Assembly (NCBI GenBank): GCA_023898365.1
Contig: CP060219.1
Location: 1-64,000, forward strand
Direction: 5' to 3'
Source of the DNA: Candidatus Woesearchaeota archaeon
Lineage (GTDB): Archaea > Nanobdellota > Nanobdellia > Woesearchaeales > GCA-023898365
DNA: 64,000 bases
Made by a program: the position numbers and the translations under genes. How positions within the stretch are numbered: position 1 is the stretch's first letter; every line of letters starts with the position of its first letter. Shown one piece after another: positions 42,641 through 51,030 of the stretch. The notes under the pieces are model-generated. The model worked only from the letters and a program-made list of their open reading frames with translations, was not told where the DNA came from and searched no databases.

Positions 42641-45600
42641 TCTTTTGTTATGGAAACAGTAAACTCCTTTCCTTTTATTTTGAATGCGGTGCCAACCAAT
42701 GAAGTCGATTCGATAAGTTCAACAGCGTTGACTTTTTGCTTAATATCAGGTATGTGCATGCCTTGCATATCGCCTGCAACGGAAAGTTTGATCGTGTCAA
42801 CTTTGGCCAGACCTAACTTTTTTCGCTCATCTTGAATTCTTCTTATAAATTCACGCGTAAACCCTTCATCAAGAAGGTCCTGTGATTGTGTACTATCAAG
42901 ATAACAGGAGAGCTCTTCACTCACTTCGCCAAGGAAGAGTGGTTTTTCCACCGACTTGGTTATGTCAAAATAGTCTTTTGTTAAGTCAACCCCTTCAAAG
43001 GTTACCGACTCTTGCTCTTCAAAAAGTTTTTCAATTTCTGGTAAGTGGTTATTGATAATGCCAATGATATCGGCTGTCTTTTCACCGAATGCTTTTCCAA
43101 GAGCCTTATAGTTAATTGCTGCCTTGAGTCGCACCGCTACTTTTTCCTGAAAGACAAGCTCCTTAATATTTGCCTGCACTAAGACAAGATCGGTGAGCAC
43201 ATCTTCGTTCTTGGCGCCAACAACAATTGCTTTACCAAGTGGCCAGCGAACACCAATGTTTGCTTTTGCTCGTGCTGCTAAGATACCAGTAACAATTTTG
43301 CTTGTGAGTGAAAACTTTTTCTCAAGTGAGGGATCTACAAAAGCAAGGTCTGCTTTTGGCCAAGAAGTAAGATGAATTGATTCTTCTTGAAGTGAAAATA
43401 CTTCACGAAGCTCTTGATGGATCTGTTCAGCAAGGAAGGGAACGATCGGTGCAAGCATCGTCATGGCGTCAATGTAGGCTTTTCCAATAACTGAAAACAC
43501 CAAATCTTTTGATTCTTCTGCCTGCGTTCGATCTCGCACTGCTTGGACATAGTCGCGCGAAAGTGAAAGAAGTAATTCTTCAAGCACCCCACCAATGCGA
43601 TCAAAATTATAGGTTTCGTAGAGTTCAGTCACTTCTTTAATAACAGAATGTAGCCGTGAAAGAATAAACTTATCTTCAACGGCAAGGTCGGTAAGTGAAA
43701 CTGCTTTTGCTCCTTGTTCTTTTAATGAACGCAAATAGGTTGCGATGTTTGCAGCTACGTTGAGATTGCGTTGCTTTGTTTTTAGTTCATCCCAGCTAAA
43801 CGCAATGTTTTCTCCTGCTTTAATCGAAGAGAGATACAGTCGCATTGCATCAACGCCATGCTCTGCAGTCACTTCTTCTGGGGAGATGATGTTCCCAAGC
43901 GATTTTGACATTTTCACCCCATCAATGCCTTGCAACATCCCTGTTGAATAGCACGCTTTAAATGAACCTTTTCCCAACGCAATAAATGAACAGATGTTTA
44001 GCATATTATACCATAGTTTTGTCTGTTCAATTCCTTCAATAATAATATCTGCTGGAAAATGTTCTGCGAAATAATCTTCTCGCTGAGGATAGTATAAACA
44101 AGAATATGCGAGCGTTCCTGGATCAATCCACACATCCAATACATCACGAAGACGCACCATTGAGCCTTTACACTTGTCGCAAGGAAAAACTACTTCATCA
44201 ATCCACGGTCGATGTAAATTCTTTGGAAGCTCTCCTGCGAGTTCTCGCAATTCTTTTCGCGAACCAATGACTTTCGTGTGTGCACATTCTTCGTTGTCAC
44301 ATCTCCAAATAGGAAGTGGCGTTCCCCAAAAACGTTGTCGAGTGATCGTGTTATCCCGCAAATTCTCAGTCCATAAATCATAGGACTCGCCTGCTTTCTT
44401 AGGAACCCAATGGATTGTTTTACTGTCTTCTAGCATTTGCTCTTTAATTTTTTCAATGTTAAAGAACCACTGTTTTGTTCTGCGGAACACAACGGGTTGT
44501 TTACAACGTTCGTGAAAAGCATAATCATGAAGATAATCTTTCCGTGCAACGAGAACATCTTTATCTTTGAGAAGATCAATAAAATAGGAATCGTCATCTT
44601 TTGCAGTTTTTCCTTCAAGGAGTTTGCCCATTGATGCGGGAAACACCCCGTATTCATCAATTTCGTTAAAGGGAGGAAGATCATTGCGCACACCAACTTC
44701 ATAATCTTCAGGTCCGCAACCAGGCGCACAATGAACCAGTCCTGTTCCTGACGACGTGTCAACGTATTCAGTTGAAAGAACAATGCTGTGCAGTTTTTCT
44801 GCTGTTATTTCAGCAAATGCAGGAATGTCTTTTTCGAACGGATGTACATATTTTTTTCCTTCTAAATCTTTTCCAAGAACCGTTTTAGAAACTCGGAGCT
44901 TGTCACCAATAACGGTTTCAACATACGAGATGAGTGGCTCTGCAACGATGAGCGTTTCATTATTGAAAGTCACATACGCATACGTAACCTCAGGATGCAC
45001 CATCACCGCAAGATTAAAGGGGATAGTCCAAGGTGTTGTTGTCCAGATAAGAAGCGTTGCTTTTTCATCACGCAAAGGAAAGCGAACAAAAATTGAAGCA
45101 TCTTCAACTTCTTGATAATAGGTTTCATGCTTTGCAAGTGCTGTTGCGCAACGTTTACACCAAGAAAGAGTTCGGTACGATTCATAAAGCAAATCTTTTT
45201 CTTCTGCTTTTTTTATCAAGTGCCATACAGCCTCAATGTACTCGTCAGTAACCGGCATGTACGCGTTTTCGTAATCCATCCAGAATCCAAGTTCCAAGAA
45301 GAGCTTGCTCATTTCCCGAGCCTGTTCTGTTGAGTATGAAAGACATTCTTCGGCAAATTTTGCAAGGCCATACACTTGAATGCCTTCTTTATTCTTGATG
45401 CCAAGTTTTTCTTGCACTTTCAGAGCAGTTGGAAGTCCATGCATATCCCAACCTGCACGATCCCATACTTTGAACCCTTGTGCGCGTTTGTAACGCATAA
45501 TCATGTCTTTAAACGTCGTATTCCATGCATGACCGATGTGCACTCGTCCAGAAGTGTAGGGCGGACCTTGCAAAAAGTAAAAGGGCGTTGTTCCTTTTTT

Positions 45601-45675
45601 TCTTGCTCGTTCGTAAATGTTCTTATTCTTCCACAATTCAAGAATGTCAGTTTCGATTTGTTTAAAATCATACAT
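42637..45675 (-). CDS. ileS: Isoleucyl-tRNA synthetase
   Basis: 1012 residues. HIGH motif GRVHIGHAWN (about residue 46), CP1 editing domain (WTTTPWTIPFNLAVMVHPE, GTGLVHCAPGCG), KMSKS as KMSKSLGNI, and an archaeal-type C-terminal domain. It charges tRNA-Ile including presumably the UAU-anticodon gene in this window. Length matches the family. Transcribed towards the wHTH gene. Confidence 0.97.
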   Translation of the reverse strand: MYDFKQIETDILELWKNKNIYERARKKGTTPFYFLQGPPYTSGRVHIGHAWNTTFKDMIMRYKRAQGFKVWDRAGWDMHGLPTALKVQEKLGIKNKEGIQVYGLAKFAEECLSYSTEQAREMSKLFLELGFWMDYENAYMPVTDEYIEAVWHLIKKAEEKDLLYESYRTLSWCKRCATALAKHETYYQEVEDASIFVRFPLRDEKATLLIWTTTPWTIPFNLAVMVHPEVTYAYVTFNNETLIVAEPLISYVETVIGDKLRVSKTVLGKDLEGKKYVHPFEKDIPAFAEITAEKLHSIVLSTEYVDTSSGTGLVHCAPGCGPEDYEVGVRNDLPPFNEIDEYGVFPASMGKLLEGKTAKDDDSYFIDLLKDKDVLVARKDYLHDYAFHERCKQPVVFRRTKQWFFNIEKIKEQMLEDSKTIHWVPKKAGESYDLWTENLRDNTITRQRFWGTPLPIWRCDNEECAHTKVIGSRKELRELAGELPKNLHRPWIDEVVFPCDKCKGSMVRLRDVLDVWIDPGTLAYSCLYYPQREDYFAEHFPADIIIEGIEQTKLWYNMLNICSFIALGKGSFKACYSTGMLQGIDGVKMSKSLGNIISPEEVTAEHGVDAMRLYLSSIKAGENIAFSWDELKTKQRNLNVAANIATYLRSLKEQGAKAVSLTDLAVEDKFILSRLHSVIKEVTELYETYNFDRIGGVLEELLLSLSRDYVQAVRDRTQAEESKDLVFSVIGKAYIDAMTMLAPIVPFLAEQIHQELREVFSLQEESIHLTSWPKADLAFVDPSLEKKFSLTSKIVTGILAARAKANIGVRWPLGKAIVVGAKNEDVLTDLVLVQANIKELVFQEKVAVRLKAAINYKALGKAFGEKTADIIGIINNHLPEIEKLFEEQESVTFEGVDLTKDYFDITKSVEKPLFLGEVSEELSCYLDSTQSQDLLDEGFTREFIRRIQDERKKLGLAKVDTIKLSVAGDMQGMHIPDIKQKVNAVELIESTSLVGTAFKIKGKEFTVSITKE

Positions 45676-45767
45676 AAGAAGAAAGAGTAGTGAAGTGTTT
45701 TTTAAAAGTTTTGATTATGCTTGAGAACATAGGTTACCTGCAAGCAAGAAAGAAAATCAAAGAATAC

Positions 45768-46037
45768 TCAATATACCCACGCTGAATGACCGAAGTGAAC
45801 AACTAAATCAATACCTAACTTCTCAATGCCAACGGGAAGATCGCAAGCGCCAAAGTTTGATCCAGCCCAAATTAAAACAAAGGCATCAGTTGCTTCTCTA
45901 ATAGCTTCTTGCAGTTCTTTAGCGCGAGGTTTGAGACCGGAAGGCAAGTGAAGAAGAACGGTCTTTGCATGTTCCTGCGTAATCTGAGCTATAATTTTTT
46001 CAATCTCAAGATCGTAGGAAAGGTTTTCTGTTTCCAT
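45768..46037 (-). CDS. Stand-alone N-terminal domain of Dph2 (diphthamide synthase), truncated
   Basis: 89 residues from METENLSYDLEIEKIIAQI; a GGATG lies just upstream. The sequence matches the first domain of archaeal Dph2: YDLEIEKIIAQI---AKTVLLHLPSGLKPRAKELQEAI, then SNFGACDLPVGIEKLGIDLVVHFGHSAW with the first Fe-S Cys in GACD. It stops at VY, whereas the enzyme is about 320 residues with three cysteine domains. The 90 nt after the stop, before ileS, contain no rest of the gene in any frame. Either a decayed gene or a domain working in trans; the intact frame favours the second, with no proof. Confidence 0.7.
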   Translation of the reverse strand: METENLSYDLEIEKIIAQITQEHAKTVLLHLPSGLKPRAKELQEAIREATDAFVLIWAGSNFGACDLPVGIEKLGIDLVVHFGHSAWVY

Positions 46038-46097
46038 AGTCATCCAAAAGAACAAAACAATTCAATTAATAATTTGAAAAAATGAATAGAAAAAGAA

Positions 46098-46937
46098 TTA
46101 TTGATCATCCTCGTCAGTTTCATCGTCAGCTTTCTTCGGTTTAGGAGAAGATTTCTTTTCTGACGCTGCTTTTTTCTCAACTGGCTGCTCAGCAGGTTCT
46201 GATTTTTCCTTTGCAGAGGATGCACGTTTCTTTGCTTCCTTGCCGTGTTCAGCTGATTCTTCAGCTGCAGGTTCAGTCTTTTCTGCCTTTTTTGCAACAG
46301 GAACATCGACATCGATATCGACAGAACCACCCTTTATGCCATCAGTTTCGACATAATGTCGTTGTTCCATCTTCAATGAACGAATTTCCACTGTTCTGAT
46401 AGGATAAATCTTTTCACATGCTTCTTTCACTGTTCGTCGAAGTTTTTGAAAGATTGCTTCTTCTAGGAATGCTTCAAAATTTGTTTGGGAAGCAACTTCC
46501 TTAAGTTTTTCTCTTGCAGCAAGTCGGATCTTTGTAGCAAGAGACTTAGGCACTTTTGTTTGAGAAACAAGAAGCGGCTTAATTCTCATGACAAAACCGT
46601 CTTTCGATTTTGCGAGGAATGAATCAGCAATTTTTGTTCTTCCACGACGGACGAGTCGCTTCAAAAAAGAAGGAAGCATCTGGAATCCGTAGGCGAATGC
46701 ACGAGGAGACCCTTCTTTGATGGAGATTACTTTGAAGTAACCTTGGAGACTCTGTTTTTTAATGTCTCCAGTAACTGTAGCGAGGTTAAGAGAGAGAAAC
46801 CGTCCAAGAGCATCTTTCGCATCAGTAACATAGATGTCTGCAAGCGCTGCATGCTGGAACATCTTTGGACCGACTACCTTGACCCATTTCTTCTTCTTTT
46901 TCTTGATCTTGGTTAGGACTTTTTTCTTCGGTGCCAT
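46098..46937 (-). CDS. rps3ae: Ribosomal protein eS1 (S3Ae) with charged tail
   Basis: 279 residues. The first 200 match eS1: KKWVKVVGPKMFQHAALADIYVTD, RFLSLNLATVTGDIKKQSLQGYFKV, and VEIRSLK. It binds the platform of the small subunit. From about 205 to 279 there is a low-complexity Lys/Glu/Ala/Ser/Pro tail (EKTEPAAEESAEHGKEAKKR) that ends acidic (DETDEDDQ); typical archaeal eS1 lacks such a tail. It is 11 nt downstream of the eL41 gene. Confidence 0.93.
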   Translation of the reverse strand: MAPKKKVLTKIKKKKKKWVKVVGPKMFQHAALADIYVTDAKDALGRFLSLNLATVTGDIKKQSLQGYFKVISIKEGSPRAFAYGFQMLPSFLKRLVRRGRTKIADSFLAKSKDGFVMRIKPLLVSQTKVPKSLATKIRLAAREKLKEVASQTNFEAFLEEAIFQKLRRTVKEACEKIYPIRTVEIRSLKMEQRHYVETDGIKGGSVDIDVDVPVAKKAEKTEPAAEESAEHGKEAKKRASSAKEKSEPAEQPVEKKAASEKKSSPKPKKADDETDEDDQ

Positions 46938-46948
46938 TTTATTCTAGC

Positions 46949-47047
46949 TCACTTTTTTCTCTTGCGCTTTTCTTTCTTCATCTTTTTCCTCTGCCATTTC
47001 CAGCGCATTTGACCTTTCTTTTTCCACCGTCTTGAACTTCGTTTCAT
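46949..47047 (-). CDS. rpl41e: Ribosomal protein eL41
   Basis: 32 codons: MKRSSRRWKKKGQMRWKWQR then KKMKKEKRKRKK. It carries the diagnostic MRWKW and Arg/Lys-rich helix of archaeal eL41 preceded by KRxxRxWKKKGx, as in the longer archaeal forms. AAGGAT lies 5 nt upstream of the ATG. The peptide is a single helix that bridges the two subunits. It sits directly before eS1 and 28 nt after tRNA-Glu. Confidence 0.8.
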   Translation of the reverse strand: MKRSSRRWKKKGQMRWKWQRKKMKKEKRKRKK

Positions 47048-47074
47048 TTTGTATCCTTAGGTTATCGTAAATGG

Positions 47075-47149
47075 TGCTCCGTCCGGGATTTGAACCCGAG
47101 TCCCTGCCTCGAAAGGGCAGGATGATTGGCCGGACTACACCAACGGAGC
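47075..47149 (-). tRNA. tRNA-Glu (UUC)
   Basis: A complete cloverleaf: acceptor GCTCCGT/ACGGAGC, anticodon loop CTTTCGA in stem CTGCC/GGCAG, T-loop TTCAAAT in stem CGGG/CCCG. Anticodon TTC at 47111-47113. Discriminator A is followed by an encoded CCA. A TATA box about 27 nt upstream makes it the head of a tRNA-Glu/eL41/eS1 unit. Confidence 0.93.
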
Positions 47150-47171
47150 GCTTATATGAGGATTCTGAGAC

Positions 47172-47181
47172 CATTTAAAAA
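47172..47181 (-). promoter_or_regulatory. TATA box for tRNA-Glu/eL41/eS1
   Basis: TTTTTAAATG on the minus strand lies 23-32 nt before the 5' end of tRNA-Glu. No other TATA is visible between the tRNA and the eL41 gene. Confidence 0.55.
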
Positions 47182-47219
47182 GGTTTACAAAATCGCGCCC
47201 ATAGGTGAGCCCGGGGGGA

Positions 47220-47253
47220 CTCTCAAAAAAGCACCCGCATTCGTGTACATTCT
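47220..47253 (-). other. 34-nt archaeal tRNA intron in the T loop (between 59 and 60)
   Basis: Outer helix GGGGG/CCCCC, 4-bp central helix TTCA/TGAG, 3-nt bulges AAA and AGT. Cutting after the second base of each bulge joins TTCAAA to T, a canonical T loop. Confidence 0.8.
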
Positions 47254-47275
47254 TTTGAACCCCCGACCACTGGCT

Positions 47276-47293
47276 CTCTTCGGAACAAGGCCA
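47276..47293 (-). other. 18-nt archaeal tRNA intron at 37/38
   Basis: Outer helix CTGGT/GCCAG, central helix CTTA/GAAG (three pairs and one A-G), bulges TAT and AGA, inner pairs GG/CC. Cutting after the second base of each bulge gives CTTATAA. Confidence 0.75.
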
Positions 47294-47334
47294 TATAAGA
47301 CCAGCGCTCCAACCAGACTAAGCTACGGGCTCAA

Positions 47335-47406
47335 TGCGAAGGCCGGGATTCGAACCCGGATCAATACCGTGGCAGGGTACTATCCTAACCATTAGACTAC
47401 CTCCGC
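47335..47406 (-). tRNA. tRNA-Gly (GCC)
   Basis: Acceptor GCGGAGG/CCTTCGC (one G-T), anticodon stem GTACC/GGTAT with loop CTGCCAC, T stem CCGGG/CCCGG with loop TTCGAAT. No encoded CCA. It is 2 nt upstream of tRNA-Ile and shares its transcript. Confidence 0.93.
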
Positions 47407-47432
47407 ATATCCAATGTTCGGACCAGGAATGA

Positions 47433-47442
47433 ATTTATAAAA
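47433..47442 (-). promoter_or_regulatory. TATA box for the tRNA-Gly/tRNA-Ile unit
   Basis: TTTTATAAAT on the minus strand, 27-36 nt upstream of the tRNA-Gly 5' end. Confidence 0.65.
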
Positions 47443-47455
47443 TCTTTGGTGTTTT

Positions 47456-48043
47456 TTAAAAGACAATTAACTTAACATCCTTTCCTAACTGCGAAGAAAG
47501 GTTCTCAAGAGAAGTGGTGAGTTGTTCAGATGTCGTTTCTAATTCGCCAACTTTAGGATCAATCAAACAATATGAGTTTTGTTTCTTATAGCACACAAAA
47601 TATTTACTAACGGAGCGTTTCTTTCTATACACGCCTGCATCGAGGCGTAAGAGAAGAATTTTTTTTTCGTTAAGTAACTTTTCTACAAAGGGAAAGGTAA
47701 TCTGTTGTTCAATTAACTCAATACCTTCAGCCCTTGCTTGCTTTGAAAATAATTTTGCCATAACTCTTGCTTCATCAATATCTGTTTTTGTATACGTTGC
47801 CGAATACGAAGGATGTGCAATTGCGGTATCAGTTTCATACACTTTAGGATGTAAACCGTGTCGCTTTGCCACCAGTGCAAGCCCATAAATTGATGAAGAG
47901 CGAAGAGGAAGAAGTGCTGTTTGTTGCCAAAGCAAAAATTCGGTTTCTTTAGAAAGAGCAACATTCTTGTCAAAATGATGCAAGATCATAAGAAGTGCGG
48001 CAACTGAACCTGTGTACCGCGTTGTCTGCCTAAACAGTTCCAT
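47456..48043 (-). CDS. C39-like protein lacking catalytic residues (pseudo-peptidase)
   Basis: 195 residues. The start MELFRQTTRYTGSVAALLMILHHF aligns with the C39_3 motif QTTDYTCGPAALLM, but the catalytic Cys-Gly-Pro is replaced by Gly-Ser-Val. The histidine position near RSVSKYFVCYKKQ has no His, while the Asp region SYCLIDPKVGE is kept. So the fold is probably present without activity. It could bind peptides or glycine-rich leaders. No membrane segment. Confidence 0.7.
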   Translation of the reverse strand: MELFRQTTRYTGSVAALLMILHHFDKNVALSKETEFLLWQQTALLPLRSSSIYGLALVAKRHGLHPKVYETDTAIAHPSYSATYTKTDIDEARVMAKLFSKQARAEGIELIEQQITFPFVEKLLNEKKILLLRLDAGVYRKKRSVSKYFVCYKKQNSYCLIDPKVGELETTSEQLTTSLENLSSQLGKDVKLIVF

Positions 48044-48123
48044 TTGTCTTGCGTATCCCTATGCTGTTTAAAAACTTTACTTTGCAGTTTAAAAAAAGAC
48101 TTCGCAAAACATCGTACTATACT

Positions 48124-48963
48124 TCACAACACATCACTAAGTTCTACTAAGAGTTTTGCAGCCGCAGTTACGGTGAGCTGCGCAACGTCTTTTTCGGGAT
48201 TGACTTCCACCATATCTACTGCTTTTATCTTTCCCTTAACAAGAGGATGGTGTAATGACTGAAGTAAAGAAAGCAATTCTCTTGTCGTTAATCCTCCTGG
48301 TTCAGCATATCCTGTGCCAGGAGCAAAAGCAGGATCAAGGACATCAATGTCAAGTGAGAGGTAGAGCGCATCAAAACGTTCAACGAATGCGACAAGTCGT
48401 TTAGCAATTTCGATTATGCCATGTGATGCAATCTCACGCATCGATATACTAGCAATGTTTTTCTCTTCGATGAACTGTTTTTCATTCTCATGCCAATTTC
48501 TTACACCTACAAGAAGAATATTTTCTGGCGCAATAAGTCCTTGATTAACAATTGCCTGCACAATGTCCTCATGGGTTGGAGGAATAAAATCATTCTCTGC
48601 ATCAAGATGCGCATCAAAAATAAGAAGACCTGTCGCTTTGCCTTCTTGCGATTTTGCAAATGACTTGACCAGAGGATACGTTATTGAGTGATCCCCTCCA
48701 AGGAAGATTGTTAGCACGTTATCAAGAAACAGCTGTGATGCGCTTTGTTCAATAGTTGCAAGGGCAGCACCATAATCAGATTGGTGAAGAGGTATGGTTT
48801 GAGTGGTTTCAAAATTATATCGGGGAACCGAACCTCGTTCTGTAAGAAAGAAATCATTCGCTGCTGCAATAATTTTTTCAGGTGCGTGAACTGCTCCCGC
48901 TGCTCTTCCTAAACTTCCTGATCCCAAAGGAACCTGCACGAGATGGATTTTAGAACTCATCAA
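48124..48963 (-). CDS. speB: Ureohydrolase family (agmatinase/arginase)
   Basis: 279 residues. Binuclear Mn motifs GGDHSITYP, FDAHLDAEND, and SLDIDVLDPAFAPGTGYAEPGG are all intact. Likely agmatinase, converting agmatine to putrescine and urea, because it is coupled to a PLP decarboxylase and deoxyhypusine synthase; arginase cannot be excluded. The start overlaps the decarboxylase end by 14 nt. Confidence 0.85.
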   Translation of the reverse strand: MMSSKIHLVQVPLGSGSLGRAAGAVHAPEKIIAAANDFFLTERGSVPRYNFETTQTIPLHQSDYGAALATIEQSASQLFLDNVLTIFLGGDHSITYPLVKSFAKSQEGKATGLLIFDAHLDAENDFIPPTHEDIVQAIVNQGLIAPENILLVGVRNWHENEKQFIEEKNIASISMREIASHGIIEIAKRLVAFVERFDALYLSLDIDVLDPAFAPGTGYAEPGGLTTRELLSLLQSLHHPLVKGKIKAVDMVEVNPEKDVAQLTVTAAAKLLVELSDVL

Positions 48964-50011
48964 CGATCACCGTTTCGATTTTTTGAAGATTGCAAAAATC
49001 AGTTGTGAAATTATAGGCGCCGGCATGTAAAAAGATAAGCGAGTCACCAATTTGAGGAGCACGCAATTTTACGCGATAACGAAATAAATCCATGCTGCAA
49101 GGAGTAATTCCTTTCACGCAATAATTCTCCCCTACTTCGTCTTGAGAAAGTTCTCCTTCAACAAGTAATTTGACGGGGACAATAAGCGCATCCATATCTG
49201 AATTATATACTGAGGCATCAACAATAAGAGTGTTGTCATGCATTCCAATAATGGTGGTGACTAATTTCACACTCGGAGCAGAAATAAATCTGCCCGGTTC
49301 AATCATGAGCAATATGTTCTGCTCGTGAAGCCACGCTTTGAATGCAGAAATTTTTTGTAAGACCGTGGGAATGACATCAACGTTCGTGCTTGCATAGGCA
49401 GCAGGCAAACCCCCACCTATATTAATTACGTCAAGTGCGCTTCTTGTCGACGCAGAAAGCATGTTCTCAGTTTCATACATCAAATTCCATTCACTCATAT
49501 TCTGTGTTTTGCGATGGAAGTGCACGCCGAGATTCTTGATGCGAGAGCGAAGACTGCTTTCATGAATTTCAGAAATTTTTTTGTTGACAAACTCACTATC
49601 CATACCAAAAACATAATGTTTTTCAGTGCGAAGAGAAAGTTCTTTGAGTTTAATGCGAAGAAAAAGATGGTTTATTTGAACAGCAGTGCGTTGTTCTAAA
49701 AATTCAAGGAGGGTGTTAAGATCTGCTTTGTTATCAACAACAAACGAAGAAACTTGCTGCGCAATCAATAACTCAATATCTTTTGAAGTCCATGCTTGTG
49801 CAAGAAAAAGAACACGTGATTTGTCGGTAATGTTGATGAGTTCATTGTGTAAATGAACACTAAAGAAACAATCGGCTGTTTCGTTCTCAAGAATTGAGGT
49901 AATAAGAGGATTTGTTTTTGAACTATACGAAAGAAGATCTGATGCATTTGCTGCAACACGATACTGTTCCAACACAACAGATTTTGCAAGGAGAAAATGA
50001 GGAGTATTCAT
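48950..50011 (-). CDS. PLP-dependent decarboxylase, ornithine/arginine/DAP family (fold type III)
   Basis: 353 residues from ATG 50011, 1 nt after the deoxyhypusine synthase stop. PLP lysine in SYSSKTNP (about residue 32), HFHRKT, INIGGGLPAAY, MIEPGR for phosphate binding, and the C-terminal Cys-region ITPCSMD with AGAYNF near the end. Neighbouring ureohydrolase suggests arginine decarboxylase activity; diaminopimelate or ornithine decarboxylase is possible. Confidence 0.85.
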   Translation of the reverse strand: MNTPHFLLAKSVVLEQYRVAANASDLLSYSSKTNPLITSILENETADCFFSVHLHNELINITDKSRVLFLAQAWTSKDIELLIAQQVSSFVVDNKADLNTLLEFLEQRTAVQINHLFLRIKLKELSLRTEKHYVFGMDSEFVNKKISEIHESSLRSRIKNLGVHFHRKTQNMSEWNLMYETENMLSASTRSALDVINIGGGLPAAYASTNVDVIPTVLQKISAFKAWLHEQNILLMIEPGRFISAPSVKLVTTIIGMHDNTLIVDASVYNSDMDALIVPVKLLVEGELSQDEVGENYCVKGITPCSMDLFRYRVKLRAPQIGDSLIFLHAGAYNFTTDFCNLQKIETVIVDEF

Positions 50012-50012
50012 T

Positions 50013-51008
50013 TTAACTTTTTGGGTTCTCCTTATCTTGAAGGCGCTCTTGTGGAGTGTTCTTTTGTGATCGACCAAGTAAGCCTTCGCTTGCAAGTACT
50101 TCCATTGCCCCAATCATTGCTAAAGGAAACATAATGGTCACATCACCAATAACAGTACACACATCACTATCATCCTTTACTTTCCCCCATGATTTTGCTT
50201 CGTTCGTTGTTGCACCAGACATACTTCCAGAAGTTTTTTGAGCGGTTGTCATGTAGAGCGCAAATTCCGCTCCCCCGTTAAGAAGCGTTGCAAGGATCGC
50301 ATGATGTTTTGAAATGCTTCCTCCAAGTGAAATCACTGCTTTTTTTTCATCATGACTGGTAGCAAAGAGAATATTACCAAAATCTTTAACAACATCAACT
50401 ATGAAATCAGGATGCGTTTGTTGAAATAAATACAGATGAAAACCAAGTGCGCCATCAGTTATTGCTGGACAAAATATGGGCACCTTGTGTTTTGCCGCTT
50501 GGTAAAGAATTGAATGTTCATCTTGCAAGGTCAAGCCAATTTCTCTTAGCAGTTCTGAAACTGCCCATCGTTTTTGTTTTGCATAGAGCACATCAAGTAA
50601 GGGCCGTATTAAATCTTCAAAATTCATGTAACTTTCGTTCTTGATAAAGAGATTGCCAACTCGGTTAAGTCCTTTTTCGTGGAGTTCGATATCATCTGTT
50701 TCAAATCGTCCTATAAGAAAATTTTCTCCTTTTGCTTTCATGATATCTTCTTCGATACCACCAGCAGTAGTTACAATAACATCCGCTAAGCCTTCTTTGA
50801 TTGTTTGGGCAAAAAATCCTCGAAGGCCTGAGGTGACCATATTAGAGGTGAACGTTAAGAAGGTGCGAGCATTGTTTTTTTTCATCTTAACGATGAGTTC
50901 GCTAGCTCGCTTGAGTTCAATACTTTGAAAGCCAACCACACCTAGTTTTTGCACAAAGTCAGCGACAGTTATCCCAGGCGTCCAAGCAAAATCTTTTATA
51001 TATTCCAC
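50013..51008 (-). CDS. dys: Deoxyhypusine synthase
   Basis: 331 residues. Transfers the aminobutyl group of spermidine to a lysine of aIF5A. Signatures: FTSNMVTSGLRGFFA, VTTAGGIEEDI, SLGGSISKHH, and the catalytic NEAKSWGK near residue 280. Length matches the family. First gene of the polyamine operon (dys, decarboxylase, ureohydrolase). The spermidine synthase-like step is not in this window. Confidence 0.95.
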   Translation of the reverse strand: MEYIKDFAWTPGITVADFVQKLGVVGFQSIELKRASELIVKMKKNNARTFLTFTSNMVTSGLRGFFAQTIKEGLADVIVTTAGGIEEDIMKAKGENFLIGRFETDDIELHEKGLNRVGNLFIKNESYMNFEDLIRPLLDVLYAKQKRWAVSELLREIGLTLQDEHSILYQAAKHKVPIFCPAITDGALGFHLYLFQQTHPDFIVDVVKDFGNILFATSHDEKKAVISLGGSISKHHAILATLLNGGAEFALYMTTAQKTSGSMSGATTNEAKSWGKVKDDSDVCTVIGDVTIMFPLAMIGAMEVLASEGLLGRSQKNTPQERLQDKENPKS

Positions 51009-51030
51009 AGGGTTTTCGGAATCGAGACAT

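Larger units (their letters stand above)
47206..47332 (-). tRNA. tRNA-Ile (UAU) with two introns
   Basis: Acceptor GAGCCCG/CGGGCTC, D stem GCTT/GAGC, anticodon stem CTGGT/GCCAG, variable TGGTC, T stem GGGGG/CCCCC, discriminator A. The anticodon loop is 25 nt and the T loop 41 nt. Removal of an 18-nt intron (47276-47293) after position 37 gives loop CTTATAA with anticodon UAU (47295-47297). Removal of a 34-nt intron (47220-47253) in the T loop gives TTCAAAT. Both ends can be drawn as bulge-helix-bulge structures. Mature length 75 nt. UAU would read AUA directly. Confidence 0.88.

Noticed and set aside
45676..45767. Remaining part of dph2 hidden by a frameshift between the fragment and ileS
   Set aside because: Three frames of the 90 nt were read on the minus strand; none continues the Dph2 sequence.
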